64,000 nucleotides of DNA from Ruegeria atlantica (GCF_013032455.1 NZ_WQCF01000011.1:1-64000); one strand, 5' to 3'. Positions 44,349 through 53,572 are shown, counted from the stretch's first letter. Notes: generated by a model not told the origin, from the sequence alone. Numbers and translations: made by a program.

Positions 44349-44364
44349 TGTACTGATCTGTACA
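44349..44364. promoter_or_regulatory. Third TetR operator, before the tetR gene
   Basis: TGTACTGATCTGTACA is a nearly perfect palindrome sharing TGTAC-N-GATC-N-GTA with the two copies at 44232-44277. It lies 15 bases before the tetR start codon, so it would make the repressor autoregulated. Confidence 0.75.
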
Positions 44365-44379
44365 CCTAGGAACCGATAC

Positions 44380-44943
44380 ATGCGCCCAAACAAACGAGAT
44401 GAGCTGGTCCGCAATGCCCTGCAGGTTTTTTATCGCGATGGGTTTCATGCGACCGGTATGGATAAGCTGGTTGCCGAAACGGGTGTCTCGAAAACCTCAA
44501 TGTACAAGCACTTCCGCACCAAAGAGGACCTGATCCTCGCTGCTCTAAAATTGCGTGACGAAAGCTTTCGGGAAGACTTTTTGCATCGCATCAGCGAGAT
44601 GTCAGATACACCAGCCGGACAATTGCTCGCCAGCTTTGATGCGCTGGGCGAATGGTTCCAGCAGGAAGAATATCGCGGTTGCATGTTCATCAAGGCTGGC
44701 GCGGAGTTTCAGGAAAAGGATCACCCGATTCATAAGCAATCGGCCGAGCATAAGCAGATCATGCTGGATCACTTTGCCGATCTTGCTCGCCGGGCTGGCG
44801 CGCGTGACCCCGGAAATCTGGCTTGTCAGATCCTGCTATTGCAGGAAGGTGCAATCGTGACGGCAGTGTTTCTGAAATCCTGTGAGCCCGCGCGAGAAGC
44901 CAAGGCTGCTGCTCAGCTTCTATTGGATGCTGCGCTGGCCTGA
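44380..44943 (+). CDS. TetR/AcrR family repressor
   Basis: A 187-residue regulator. The N-terminal HTH is typical: ALQVFYRDGFHATGMDKLVA, GVSKTSMYKHFRTKEDLILA (residues about 12-58). The C-terminal domain (GEWFQQEEYRGCMFIKAGAE) is the ligand pocket of the TetR_C-type subgroup. It is divergent from the small peptide-DUF1348-PPOX operon, with three copies of one operator between them, so it should repress both directions until it binds an unknown ligand. Confidence 0.92.
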   Translation: MRPNKRDELVRNALQVFYRDGFHATGMDKLVAETGVSKTSMYKHFRTKEDLILAALKLRDESFREDFLHRISEMSDTPAGQLLASFDALGEWFQQEEYRGCMFIKAGAEFQEKDHPIHKQSAEHKQIMLDHFADLARRAGARDPGNLACQILLLQEGAIVTAVFLKSCEPAREAKAAAQLLLDAALA

Positions 44944-45049
44944 TCGGGCATTGGGCGAAAAAGACGTTGCGTTGCAAGCCTGTTGACAGATTGGAAAGCG
45001 AAACCTCCCGCGCTAGCCTGATTGGCAAGACATAAGGGAAGGGTTTTGT

Positions 45050-46207
45050 ATGTCGTTGTTTACCTCGACTGCGAGCTGGGTGACGGACGAGCACCATATG
45101 TTCGCGGAAATGGCAAACCGGTTCATGGAAGATGAATTGGTCCCCAATATCGACCGCTGGAACGAGAACGGCGTCGTGGATCGCGACATGTGGCGCAAGG
45201 CTGGTGAGATGGGGCTGATGGCCGGTGCGATACCTGAGGCCAATGGTGGTGTAGGGGGCGGGATCGGTTTCGATGCAGTTACGATGTACGCGCAGTGTTC
45301 GCACGGAGATTCGGGCTGGGGCTATGCCATTCAATCCATCGTGGTTCACTACATCAACGCCTATGGCAGCGAAGACCAAAAGCAGAGGTGGCTGCCAAAG
45401 CTGGCGTCGGGTGAGATGGTTGGCGCGCTGGCGATGACAGAGCCCGGAACCGGGTCGGACGTGCAAGCCATTCGCACGGCTGCAGAAAAGGACGGGAATT
45501 CCTACCGGTTGAATGGCTCCAAGATATTCATCACCAATGGGCAGTCGGCGGATCTGATCCTGGTGGCGTGCAAAACAGACAAAACCCTAGGGTCCAAGGG
45601 GGTCTCTCTGATTGCCGTCGAAACCGAAGGCGCAGAGGGCTTTCGAAAAGGGCGCAACCTCAAAAAGCTGGGGATGAAAGCCAATGACACGGCCGAGCTG
45701 TTCTTTGAGGACGTCAAGGTGCCGATGACCAATCTTCTGGGCGCTGAAGAGGGGCAAGGGTTCTATCAGATGATGAGCCAGCTACCGTGGGAGCGACTGA
45801 CCATCGGCATCGGGGCGCTGGGCGCGATCGACTTCGCCATTGCCGAAACGGTGAGATACACGCAGGAACGTAAAGTGTTCGGTCAACGTGTGATGGATTT
45901 TCAGAATACGCGGTTCAAGCTGGCAGAATGCAAGACCAAAGCCGAGGTTCTGCGCAGCTTCGTCAATGACTGCATAGCGCGGCTTGAGGCCGGAACGCTG
46001 GATGCGGCGACAGCCTCGATGGTGAAATACTGGGGCTCGGAAGTGCAGAATGAGATCATGCATGAGTGCCTGCAACTGTTTGGTGGCTATGGGTACATGA
46101 TGGAGTACCCAATTGCCCGCCTCTACGCCGATGCGCGCGTACAGATGATCTATGGCGGTACCAATGAGATCATGAAGGAACTCATCGCTCGTTCGCTGGA
46201 TAAATAA
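45050..46207 (+). CDS. Acyl-CoA dehydrogenase family protein
   Basis: A 385-residue FAD flavoenzyme that desaturates acyl-CoA at C2-C3 and passes electrons to ETF. Seen: AMTEPGTGSDVQAIRT and ITNGQSADL (FAD-binding signatures), the helix ETVRYTQERKVFGQRV, and QLFGGYGYM with IYGGTNEIMKELIAR at the end. In this IYGGTNEI type the catalytic Glu comes from the helix before QERKVFG, as in isovaleryl-CoA and long-chain enzymes, not from the terminal position. Isovaleryl- or other branched acyl-CoA is likely. It stands alone after tetR; a hairpin ATGTTTC/GAAACAT follows at 46238-46255. Confidence 0.92.
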   Translation: MSLFTSTASWVTDEHHMFAEMANRFMEDELVPNIDRWNENGVVDRDMWRKAGEMGLMAGAIPEANGGVGGGIGFDAVTMYAQCSHGDSGWGYAIQSIVVHYINAYGSEDQKQRWLPKLASGEMVGALAMTEPGTGSDVQAIRTAAEKDGNSYRLNGSKIFITNGQSADLILVACKTDKTLGSKGVSLIAVETEGAEGFRKGRNLKKLGMKANDTAELFFEDVKVPMTNLLGAEEGQGFYQMMSQLPWERLTIGIGALGAIDFAIAETVRYTQERKVFGQRVMDFQNTRFKLAECKTKAEVLRSFVNDCIARLEAGTLDAATASMVKYWGSEVQNEIMHECLQLFGGYGYMMEYPIARLYADARVQMIYGGTNEIMKELIARSLDK

Positions 46208-46307
46208 TCAGATCAAAGCCTCTTCCGCCCGTAGTCAATGTTTCTTGCGAAACATCTCCTCCCGTTGGGCCAGGCAGGTGCCTTGGGTAAAATTTGACGT
46301 GTGCAGG

Positions 46308-47189
46308 TTATATCTGTTCTTTCAGCCATGCCCGGAATGATTTGAGCGGTTCCGATTCCGCTCGGGATTGTGGCCATACAAGAAAGAACTGTCCAAGGCT
46401 TACCCCGGGACCTTGCCAGGCTAGAACCAACCGCCCGGCCTTGAGGTCTTCTTCGATCAGGTAGCTGGGTAGCAACGCGATACCCAGGCCATGGATGGTC
46501 GCCTGGCCCATGGTCGAAAACTGGTCGAACAACATACCGCGAATTCCGGTGATCTCGCGGCCTTGTGCGGCGAACCATTTCTCCCAGGCGTCGGGTCGTG
46601 TTTCGAGTTGCAACAACGGAGCCTGTGTCAGCCATCCGATATCATCTGCGTTGTCGGGCAATAGACCAGGCGCGCACACAGGCAGGACATCTTCGCGCAT
46701 GAGGGAGAGATAGTTAACCCCCGCCCAATCCCGTTGACCGAAATGAATCGCGGCGTCGAAATGATTGGTTTCGAAATCGAACGGGCGTAAGCGCGTGTTC
46801 AGGTTTACGGTAACTTCCGGATGGCGGCGGGCGAAATCCTGCAGGCGTGGGGCCAGCCAGTGCATGCCAAAGGCGGGCAGGATGGACAGGTTCAGCGAAC
46901 CGCCCGTCGGGTTTGCCTTGAGCTTCAGCGACGCCTGCGCCAGTTGGTTCAGCGCAGCGCGGGCGACCTGAACGTATTCCTGCCCCGCAGGGGTCAGGTG
47001 CAGCCGCATCTGGCTGCGTTGGATCAGGTCGACGCCCAATTGCTGTTCCATCGCCTTGAGCTGTCGACTGATCGCACTTTGTGTCAGCGAAAGCTCTTCC
47101 GCAGCGGCTGAGGCGCTGCCAAGGCGATCGACCGCCTCAAGTGCCAGCAATGAGGGGATCGAAGGCAAAAACCGACGCGGGGCAATCAT
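46308..47189 (-). CDS. LysR family regulator of the E1/acyltransferase cluster (GcvA-like)
   Basis: About 293 residues from the ATG at 47189, which follows GAGGATTAGTCAT; the frame continues to 47225. The winged HTH (LALEAVDRLGSASAAAEELS, TQSAISRQLKAMEQQLG) and the GcvA-like co-inducer domain (DAAIHFGQRDWAGVNYLSLM) are clear. It is divergent from the fused E1 gene at 47378 with a 188-base gap and is its probable regulator. Confidence 0.9.
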   Translation of the reverse strand: MIAPRRFLPSIPSLLALEAVDRLGSASAAAEELSLTQSAISRQLKAMEQQLGVDLIQRSQMRLHLTPAGQEYVQVARAALNQLAQASLKLKANPTGGSLNLSILPAFGMHWLAPRLQDFARRHPEVTVNLNTRLRPFDFETNHFDAAIHFGQRDWAGVNYLSLMREDVLPVCAPGLLPDNADDIGWLTQAPLLQLETRPDAWEKWFAAQGREITGIRGMLFDQFSTMGQATIHGLGIALLPSYLIEEDLKAGRLVLAWQGPGVSLGQFFLVWPQSRAESEPLKSFRAWLKEQI

Positions 47190-47377
47190 ATGACTAATCC
47201 TCATACCTTTCGAATGGAATATCACTGGCTTTTACCGGGCGCCAGTCCGATACAAATCTAGGTTTTAAAGATGGGCGCAGCTTTGTTTTGCCTCTGCTTG
47301 CTAAAGCCTGCAAAAAAGGGGCGTACCGGGTTTGCGTTTACGCCGGTATGTAATTGGAAAGGATCAGGGAACAGGCC

Positions 47378-49570
47378 ATGGATCGCGCTCAGATCGTTCA
47401 CGAAAATTTCCTGACCCGCGTGGCTCGGCGCGATTTTCCCGATGGTGCGACGCCGCGCTCGGGTTTGACCAACAGCGATGCGGTATCACTGTTCAGATCT
47501 CAGGTTCTGAGCCGGGCGCTGGACCGTACCAGCCGCGCGATGCAGAAAGCCGGGCAAGGGTTCTATACGATCGGGTCCTCTGGGCATGAAGGGATGGCAG
47601 CCGTTGCCCATGCGTTGCGACCAACCGATATTGCATTCTTGCATTACCGAGACGCGGCGTTTCAGATCGCCCGGGCCGAGCAGGTGCCTGGTCAGCAGAT
47701 TACCTGGGACATGCTGCTGAGCTTTGCATGTTCGAAAGAAGACCCGACTTCCGGTGGTCGTCACAAGGTGCTGGGCTCCAAAGCGCTGATGATCCCTCCG
47801 CAAACCTCGACAATTGCCAGCCACCTGCCCAAAGCAGTCGGCGCTGCCTACAGTCTAGGAGCGGCAAGGCGACATGATCCCGAGCATCGCGAATTGCCTA
47901 TGGACGGGATTGCGGTCTGCTCTTTTGGGGACGCTTCCGCCAACCATTCCACGGCGCAGGGGGCGATCAACACCGCCGGGTGGACCAGTGTGCAGTCGAT
48001 GCCGCTGTCGCTGCTGTTCGTGTGTGAGGATAACGGGATCGGCATATCGGTTAAAACGCCGACGGGCTGGATACAGATGTCGATGGAACATCGGCCGGGT
48101 ATCAAGTATTTCCAAGCCAATGGGCTGGATATCTACGAGACTTATGCCGTTGCACAAGAAGCAGCCGATTATGTGAGGAACCGTCGCAAACCTGCTTTCC
48201 TACATTTGAAGACAGTGCGCCTTTACGGTCACGCAGGCGCGGATGTTCCGACCACTTATCTGTCGAAAGCCGAAGTCGAGACAGATGAGGCCAACGATCC
48301 CCTGCTGCATACAGTGCGATTGCTGGACCATGCGGGTGCGCTGACCCCGGAACAGGCGTTGAAAATCTACACCGACACCTGCGCCCGTACGGATCGCGTT
48401 GCGGCTGAGGCGGCAACACGCCCCCACTTGACCAATGCGTCCGAAGTGATGGCGAGCCTGATCCCGCCGAAACGCAGCTGTAAACCCACCAACGGCCCCG
48501 GCGCCGAGGCACGAACCAAGGCATTCGGTGGCGATATGCGCGCGATGGGTGAGCCCCAGCCCATGAGCCGTTTGATCAACTGGGCGCTGACCGATCTGAT
48601 GCTGGAACATGCTGAGATCGTCTGCATGGGCGAAGATGTGGGCCGTAAGGGCGGCGTTTATGGCGTGACCCAGAAGCTCCAGCAGCGTTTTGGTCCCGAC
48701 CGCGTAATCGACACCCTGCTGGACGAGCAGTCCATTTTGGGCTTGGCGATTGGCATGGGCCATAACGGGTTCATCCCGATCCCCGAGATTCAGTTCCTCG
48801 CCTATCTGCACAATGCCGAAGACCAGATCAGGGGTGAGGCCGCGACCCTGCCGTTTTTCTCGAATGGGCAATTCTCGAACCCTATGGTGTTGCGGATTGC
48901 GGGTTTGGGGTACCAGAAAGGGTTCGGCGGTCACTTCCACAACGACAATTCTCTGGCCGTGCTTCGGGACATTCCGGGCGTTATCATTGCTTGTCCGTCG
49001 AACGGGTCGGATGCTGCGCAGATGATGCGCGAATGTGTGCGCCTCGCGCGTGAAGAGCAGCGGGTGGTGGTGTTTCTGGAGCCTATCGCGCTCTATCCGA
49101 TGCGAGACTTGCATGAGGCGCAGGACGGTGGGTGGATGACAACATATCCTTCACCCGATCAGCGTATCGCGCTGGGCGAGATCGGAATGGACGGAGATGG
49201 CACCGATCTGGCCATCGTCACTTATGGAAATGGACACTATCTGTCGCAACAGGCGCTGCCCGAGTTGGCAGCCGCAGGCGTGAAGACCCGTATCATCGAC
49301 ATGCGCTGGCTGGCGCCTCTGCCAGTCGATGCCCTGCGCGAGGCGACTAAACCCTGCGCGCATGTTCTGGTCGTGGACGAATGCCGCCGCACAGGCAGCC
49401 AGTCCGAGGCACTGATGACGTTCTTTGCCGAAGAACTCCCCTCAACCCCAACAGCGCGCGTCGTGGCCGAAGACAGCTTTATTGCCACCGGCCCGGCCTA
49501 TGCAGCGCCGCTGCCGTCCAAGGACGGAATAGTTGCGGCCGCGTTGAAGCTGACCGGAGGTCGTTCATGA
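47378..49570 (+). CDS. Fused E1 alpha-beta of a 2-oxoacid dehydrogenase
   Basis: About 730 residues from the ATG at 47378 (a TTG at 47354 is the upstream option). The N-terminal half is an E1-alpha: IGSSGHEG, LHYRDAAF, and the TPP-binding motif FGDASANHSTAQGAINTAGW. The C-terminal half is an E1-beta: MGEDVGRKGGVYGVTQKL, DTLLDEQSILGLAIGMGHNG, PEIQFLAYLHNAEDQI. Such thiamine-diphosphate enzymes decarboxylate branched 2-oxoacids and acylate lipoyl-E2. No E2 or E3 gene is nearby, so it may use the housekeeping ones or act as a free decarboxylase. It overlaps the acyltransferase-like gene by four bases. Confidence 0.9.
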   Translation: MDRAQIVHENFLTRVARRDFPDGATPRSGLTNSDAVSLFRSQVLSRALDRTSRAMQKAGQGFYTIGSSGHEGMAAVAHALRPTDIAFLHYRDAAFQIARAEQVPGQQITWDMLLSFACSKEDPTSGGRHKVLGSKALMIPPQTSTIASHLPKAVGAAYSLGAARRHDPEHRELPMDGIAVCSFGDASANHSTAQGAINTAGWTSVQSMPLSLLFVCEDNGIGISVKTPTGWIQMSMEHRPGIKYFQANGLDIYETYAVAQEAADYVRNRRKPAFLHLKTVRLYGHAGADVPTTYLSKAEVETDEANDPLLHTVRLLDHAGALTPEQALKIYTDTCARTDRVAAEAATRPHLTNASEVMASLIPPKRSCKPTNGPGAEARTKAFGGDMRAMGEPQPMSRLINWALTDLMLEHAEIVCMGEDVGRKGGVYGVTQKLQQRFGPDRVIDTLLDEQSILGLAIGMGHNGFIPIPEIQFLAYLHNAEDQIRGEAATLPFFSNGQFSNPMVLRIAGLGYQKGFGGHFHNDNSLAVLRDIPGVIIACPSNGSDAAQMMRECVRLAREEQRVVVFLEPIALYPMRDLHEAQDGGWMTTYPSPDQRIALGEIGMDGDGTDLAIVTYGNGHYLSQQALPELAAAGVKTRIIDMRWLAPLPVDALREATKPCAHVLVVDECRRTGSQSEALMTFFAEELPSTPTARVVAEDSFIATGPAYAAPLPSKDGIVAAALKLTGGRS

Positions 49571-50601
49571 CCCGCACAGCCGTTCTGATTTGCCCCGGTC
49601 GGGGCACGTACAATAAGCCTGAGTTGGGGTATCTGCACCGTCATCACCGACAGCAGATGGACCTGTTCCGCAGCTTCGACGCAATCCGCGCCGAGATGGG
49701 GCAAGAGGCCGTGACCGCGCTGGACGGAACGAGCCGGTATACGATGAGCAAGTATTCGCGTGGCGACGTCGCCTCTCCGCTGATCTATGCTGCGGCGCTG
49801 GCGGATGCACAGGCTCTGGCCGAAGATATTGAGGTGGTTGCTGTCACGGGGAACTCGATGGGCTGGTACATTGCCCTGGCCGCTGGGGGTGCGTTGTCCT
49901 CGCAAAACGGGTTTCGTGTGGTGAACACGATGGGCACATTGATGCAGGAGCAGCTTATTGGTGGTCAGCTGGTTTACCCGTTTGTCGATGACAACTGGAA
50001 TTATGACGCCACACGCAAAGCTGACCTTCTGGCCGACGTTGCGCACATCAACGGGATGGACGGTTGTGATCTGGCGCTGTCTATCGATCTTGGGGGAATG
50101 CTGGTCCTAGCCGGGAATGAGCCAGGGTTGGCGGCGTTTGAAGCCTCTCAACCCGTTGTTCAAGATCGGTTTCCGATGCGGCTGGCAAACCACGCGGCGT
50201 TTCACACAGCCTTGCAGGCCCCGGTCGCTGCAGAAGGGCAAGCGAGGCTGAGGCCAGACCTGTTTGGCCAGCCAGAGTGTCCGCTAATTGACGGGCGCGG
50301 TAAAATCTGGTGGCCGGGGGCGACGGATACACAAGCGTTGTGGGATTACACGCTGGGCCATCAGGTGACCGAGGCTTACGACTTTACCCGCGCCGTCCAG
50401 ACCGCCGCGCGCGAATTCGCGCCTGATCTGTTCATCGTTACCGGCCCGGGCGCGACGTTGGGCGGTGCTGTGGCACAATCACTTGTTCTGGCGGATTGGA
50501 AAGGCATGGAGGACAAGGCGGCGTTTCAAGCGCGGCAAGAGACCGAGCCCTTCCTGATTGCCATGGGTCGCGAGGATCAAAGGGCGCTTGCAACTGGCTG
50601 A
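49567..50601 (+). CDS. Acyltransferase-like protein (FabD fold) with GNSMG motif
   Basis: A 344-residue protein starting at the ATGA overlap with the E1 gene. AVLICPGRGTY opens like a malonyl-CoA:ACP transacylase and VTGNSMGWYIALAAGGAL is its nucleophile elbow (GxSxG with Ser), here with Asn where His is usual. NHAAFHTALQ later supplies the second catalytic His, and FIVTGPGATLGGAVAQ closes the fold. It probably moves an acyl group made by the E1 to CoA or a carrier protein, but that donor and acceptor are inferred. Confidence 0.8.
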   Translation: MTRTAVLICPGRGTYNKPELGYLHRHHRQQMDLFRSFDAIRAEMGQEAVTALDGTSRYTMSKYSRGDVASPLIYAAALADAQALAEDIEVVAVTGNSMGWYIALAAGGALSSQNGFRVVNTMGTLMQEQLIGGQLVYPFVDDNWNYDATRKADLLADVAHINGMDGCDLALSIDLGGMLVLAGNEPGLAAFEASQPVVQDRFPMRLANHAAFHTALQAPVAAEGQARLRPDLFGQPECPLIDGRGKIWWPGATDTQALWDYTLGHQVTEAYDFTRAVQTAAREFAPDLFIVTGPGATLGGAVAQSLVLADWKGMEDKAAFQARQETEPFLIAMGREDQRALATG

Positions 50602-50640
50602 CCCAACCCAGATGATCCGCGAAGTTGCAAGGAGCCCCCA

Positions 50641-51912
50641 TTGAGCGACCACAACAAAACCCTTTGGCTAAAAACATGTCGCGAAAAGGCCGAGACTCGC
50701 CCTTTGACCGAGGGGGCAACCGTTGATCTTGCGGTGATTGGCGGTGGCTATACTGGGTGTTCCGCTGCGTTGACTGCGGCGCAGGCCGGGGCGTCTGTTT
50801 GCCTGCTCGAGGCGCAAGAGATCGGGCATGGAGGGTCAGGCCGCAATGTCGGACTGGCGAATGCAGGGCTTTGGGTGCCGCCCGACGAAATCCGCGCCTG
50901 TCTGGGTCAAGACGCGGGGGACCGGCTGATCTCTCTTTTGGCAGAGGCGCCTGCAGATGTGTTCGATTTGATCGAGCGGCACGGTATCGACTGTGATCCA
51001 GTGCGCAACGGGACATTGCATTGCGCGCATTCTGCGTCGGGATTGCGCGATTTGCAGGCGCGTCACGAACAGTTGGCCGGCACGGGGGCGCCGGTTAAAA
51101 TGTTATCGGGCGAACAGGCCGCGCGCCGTACCGGAAGCGCGGCGTTCCACGGTGCTCTATTCGATCCGCGCGCGGGGACGATCCAGCCGCTGGGTTATGT
51201 CCGGGGTCTGGCCCGGGCCGCTGCTGAGGCCGGGGCGAGAATTATCTCTCATTGCCCCGTTGAAAAAATGCAGCACGCCAATGGCGTATGGACATTGGAA
51301 ACGCGTCAGGGCGTGGTGCGCGCGAAGTCGGTGATACAAGCCACCAACGCCTACCATCAGGGTCTTCAGGCTTCGGCTCCGGCTTATGTGCCGGTTTATT
51401 ACTTTCAGTTTTCAACCGCTCCGCTGTCAGACAATTTGCGTGCAACTATTCTACCGGGTGGTGAGGGGTGCTGGGATACCGGGCTGATCATGACCTCATT
51501 CCGGATGGATGCCGAGGGGCGGCTTGTCATCGGTGCAATGGGTGATCTTGCGCAGGCAGGCCGCGTTGCTCACACTGCCTGGATTAGGCGCAAACTTACC
51601 GAGCTTTTTCCGCAGCTTGCCGGTCAGTCGCTGAACGACGGATGGCACGGGCGGATTGCCATGACTTCGGACCACCTTCCAAAGATCACGCAAATTGGCC
51701 CCAATGCTTTGTCAGCGCACGGGTTTTCCGGCCGGGGTATTGGACCGGGTACCGTTTTTGGCCGTCTGATGGCCGAGAGTCTGTTGCAGAACGAACCCTC
51801 GCTGCTGCCGGTGCCCGCAGTGCCTGAGCATCGCGAGAGCTGGACCAGCCTGCGCCGCGCCTATTTCGAAACCGGCGCGGCGCTGACGCACCTTATCAAG
51901 GCGCGGTTCTGA
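50641..51912 (+). CDS. FAD-dependent oxidoreductase (DAO family)
   Basis: A 423-residue flavoenzyme. VDLAVIGGGYTGCSAALTAA is the Rossmann FAD motif, GHGGSGRNVGLANAG lies near the flavin, and HGFSGRGIGPGTVFGRLMAE is the C-terminal FAD clamp. This is the glycine/D-amino-acid/gamma-glutamylputrescine oxidase group, which oxidises secondary or primary amines. The start is TTG with AAGGAG six bases upstream. It lies 39 bases after the acyltransferase-like gene, so it is probably in the same operon. Confidence 0.88.
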   Translation: MSDHNKTLWLKTCREKAETRPLTEGATVDLAVIGGGYTGCSAALTAAQAGASVCLLEAQEIGHGGSGRNVGLANAGLWVPPDEIRACLGQDAGDRLISLLAEAPADVFDLIERHGIDCDPVRNGTLHCAHSASGLRDLQARHEQLAGTGAPVKMLSGEQAARRTGSAAFHGALFDPRAGTIQPLGYVRGLARAAAEAGARIISHCPVEKMQHANGVWTLETRQGVVRAKSVIQATNAYHQGLQASAPAYVPVYYFQFSTAPLSDNLRATILPGGEGCWDTGLIMTSFRMDAEGRLVIGAMGDLAQAGRVAHTAWIRRKLTELFPQLAGQSLNDGWHGRIAMTSDHLPKITQIGPNALSAHGFSGRGIGPGTVFGRLMAESLLQNEPSLLPVPAVPEHRESWTSLRRAYFETGAALTHLIKARF

Positions 51913-51915
51913 ACC

Positions 51916-52617
51916 TCAGACAGACCGGGTGATGCCGCCATCGACACGGATGTTCTGGCCAGTGATATATCCGCCGCCCTCAGATGCCAGCATGGCGACG
52001 ACCGAGGCGATCTCATCATAGCTGCGTCCATACCGGCCCATCGGGATGCGTGCGCGGAATTCTTCTTTCTCGGGTAGGCTGTCGATAAAACCGGGCAGGA
52101 CGTTGTTCATGCGAATGTTGTCTGCTGCATACTGGTCCGAGAACAGTTTGGTGAATGCCGCCAGCCCGGCGCGGAACACGCCCGAGGTCGGAAAGACCGG
52201 GTCAGGCTCGAAGGCGGCAAAGGTAGAAATATTGATAATCGAACCGCCGCCCTGCGCCTGCATGATCGGCGTGACCAGGCGGGTGGGGCGCACGACATTC
52301 ATGAAATAGACATCCATGCCTGTGTGCCAGTCTTCGTCCGTCAGTTCCAGCACCGGTGCGCGAGGGCCATGCCCAGCCGAATTGACCAGCACATCAATGC
52401 GCCCCCAATGGTCCAGCGCCACATCGACCAGTTTCTGCAGATCGTCGGTCGACTGGTTTGAGCCGGTTACGCCGACGCCGCCCAATTCTTGTGCCAATAT
52501 CTGGCCCTTGCCCGAGGACGAAAGAATGCCAACTTTGAACCCGTCAGCGGCCAGACGTCGGGCGGAATCTGCGCCCATGCCACTGCCGCCTGCCGTGATA
52601 AGCGCTACTTTAGTCAT
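51916..52617 (-). CDS. SDR-family protein lacking the catalytic Tyr and Lys
   Basis: A 233-residue short-chain dehydrogenase fold. The ATG at 52617 follows CGGAG; a longer frame reaches 52644. The cofactor loop TAGGSGMGADSARRLAA is close to TGxxxGxG, and NSAGHGPRAP and INISTFAAF are present. Where the YxxxK pair should be, the protein has SGVFRAGLAAF: the Tyr is Ser and the Lys is Arg. It may therefore bind NAD(P) without normal reduction chemistry, or use other residues. It is convergent with the FAD oxidoreductase and divergent from the LysR gene at 52721. Confidence 0.85.
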   Translation of the reverse strand: MTKVALITAGGSGMGADSARRLAADGFKVGILSSSGKGQILAQELGGVGVTGSNQSTDDLQKLVDVALDHWGRIDVLVNSAGHGPRAPVLELTDEDWHTGMDVYFMNVVRPTRLVTPIMQAQGGGSIINISTFAAFEPDPVFPTSGVFRAGLAAFTKLFSDQYAADNIRMNNVLPGFIDSLPEKEEFRARIPMGRYGRSYDEIASVVAMLASEGGGYITGQNIRVDGGITRSV

Positions 52618-52666
52618 GTGATATCTCCGTTTTGCTCTCCCCAAAAGATGCGCTTGCCAGGTGAGT

Positions 52667-52711
52667 TTGACTAATCAGTTCTTCTGTTTCTATGCTGTAG
52701 AAAATCTACAG
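52667..52711 (+). promoter_or_regulatory. Promoter and LysR operator of the 52721 regulator gene
   Basis: A TTGACT -35 (52667-52672) and TATGCT -10 (52691-52696) are spaced by 18 bases. The perfect dyad CTGTAGAAAATCTACAG (52695-52711) overlaps the -10 and the predicted start of transcription and contains T-N11-A. Its position predicts self-repression and supports the ATG at 52721 over a GTG at 52661, which lies inside this promoter. Confidence 0.62.
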
Positions 52712-52720
52712 GATAAACCT

Positions 52721-53572
52721 ATGGCTGCATTGCCCCCCTTAAACGCCCTCCGGGCTTTTGAAGCTGCCGCTCGGCATCTGAACTTCCGATTGGCAGCCGA
52801 AGAATTGGGTGTGACACAAGGCGCCGTTGCCCAACAGGTGCGCGGGCTCGAAGCGCGATTGGCCAAGAAACTGTTCGACCGACTGCCGCGAGGCCTTGCG
52901 CTGACCGAGGCCGGCCGGCGATTTCACACGCCGTTGCGCCGGGCATTCCGCCTGATTGAAGAGGCGGTCGATGACCTTTCGGACGACCTGCAAATAACGA
53001 TTTCAGTCACACCAAGTTTTGCGTCAAAATGGTTGGTTCCGCGTTTGAATGATTTCACCTCCCAGCATCCCGACATCTCTGTTCAGGTGGACGCGCGCGA
53101 GCGTCTTGCGGATTTCGAAGGCGACGGTGTGGATATTGCGGTGCGGCAGGGGCGGGCGCCATTTGGCGCAAACCTTGTGGCAGAGCCTCTATTTTCAACT
53201 GAATTTATTCTTGTGTGCTGTCCGCGGACTGCGCACTGCATCTCACGACCTTCGGATCTGTCTGGCCAAACCCTTCTGAACGATACTCACGGGTTGTGGC
53301 CGTTATTCCTTGAACGCTTGGGTGTCACCGGCAAGCCGAGAATGATGAACTTCAGCCAGACCAGCCTTGCCATTGATGCCGCAGTGTCGGGGCAGGGGAT
53401 TGCTTTGGCCAATGCGCCTTTGGTTTCGTCCGAACTTGCGTCAGGCAAATTGGTTCAGCCGCTTTCCGACGTTTTGGTCGAAGATCTCGGGTTTTATGTT
53501 GTCATGCCGAAACCTCCACGCCAGCCGCAACTTGTAACTCTGATGAGGGATTGGCTGCTGTCTCAAGTCTAA
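52721..53572 (+). CDS. LysR family transcriptional regulator (GcvA-like)
   Basis: A 283-residue regulator starting MAALPPLNALRAFEAAARHL, the classic start of the GcvA-like group. The HTH is LAAEELGVTQGAVAQQVRGL. The co-inducer domain shows ISVTPSFASKWLVPRLNDF and VDIAVRQGRAPFGANLVAEP. It lies 103 bases from the divergent SDR gene and probably controls that gene; CAGGA precedes the ATG. Its end overlaps the opposing LysR gene by four bases. Confidence 0.92.
   Translation: MAALPPLNALRAFEAAARHLNFRLAAEELGVTQGAVAQQVRGLEARLAKKLFDRLPRGLALTEAGRRFHTPLRRAFRLIEEAVDDLSDDLQITISVTPSFASKWLVPRLNDFTSQHPDISVQVDARERLADFEGDGVDIAVRQGRAPFGANLVAEPLFSTEFILVCCPRTAHCISRPSDLSGQTLLNDTHGLWPLFLERLGVTGKPRMMNFSQTSLAIDAAVSGQGIALANAPLVSSELASGKLVQPLSDVLVEDLGFYVVMPKPPRQPQLVTLMRDWLLSQV

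Noticed and set aside
47378..47378. TPP riboswitch upstream of the E1 gene
   Set aside because: No CUGAGA/ACCUGA-type conserved segments were found in the 188-base gap.
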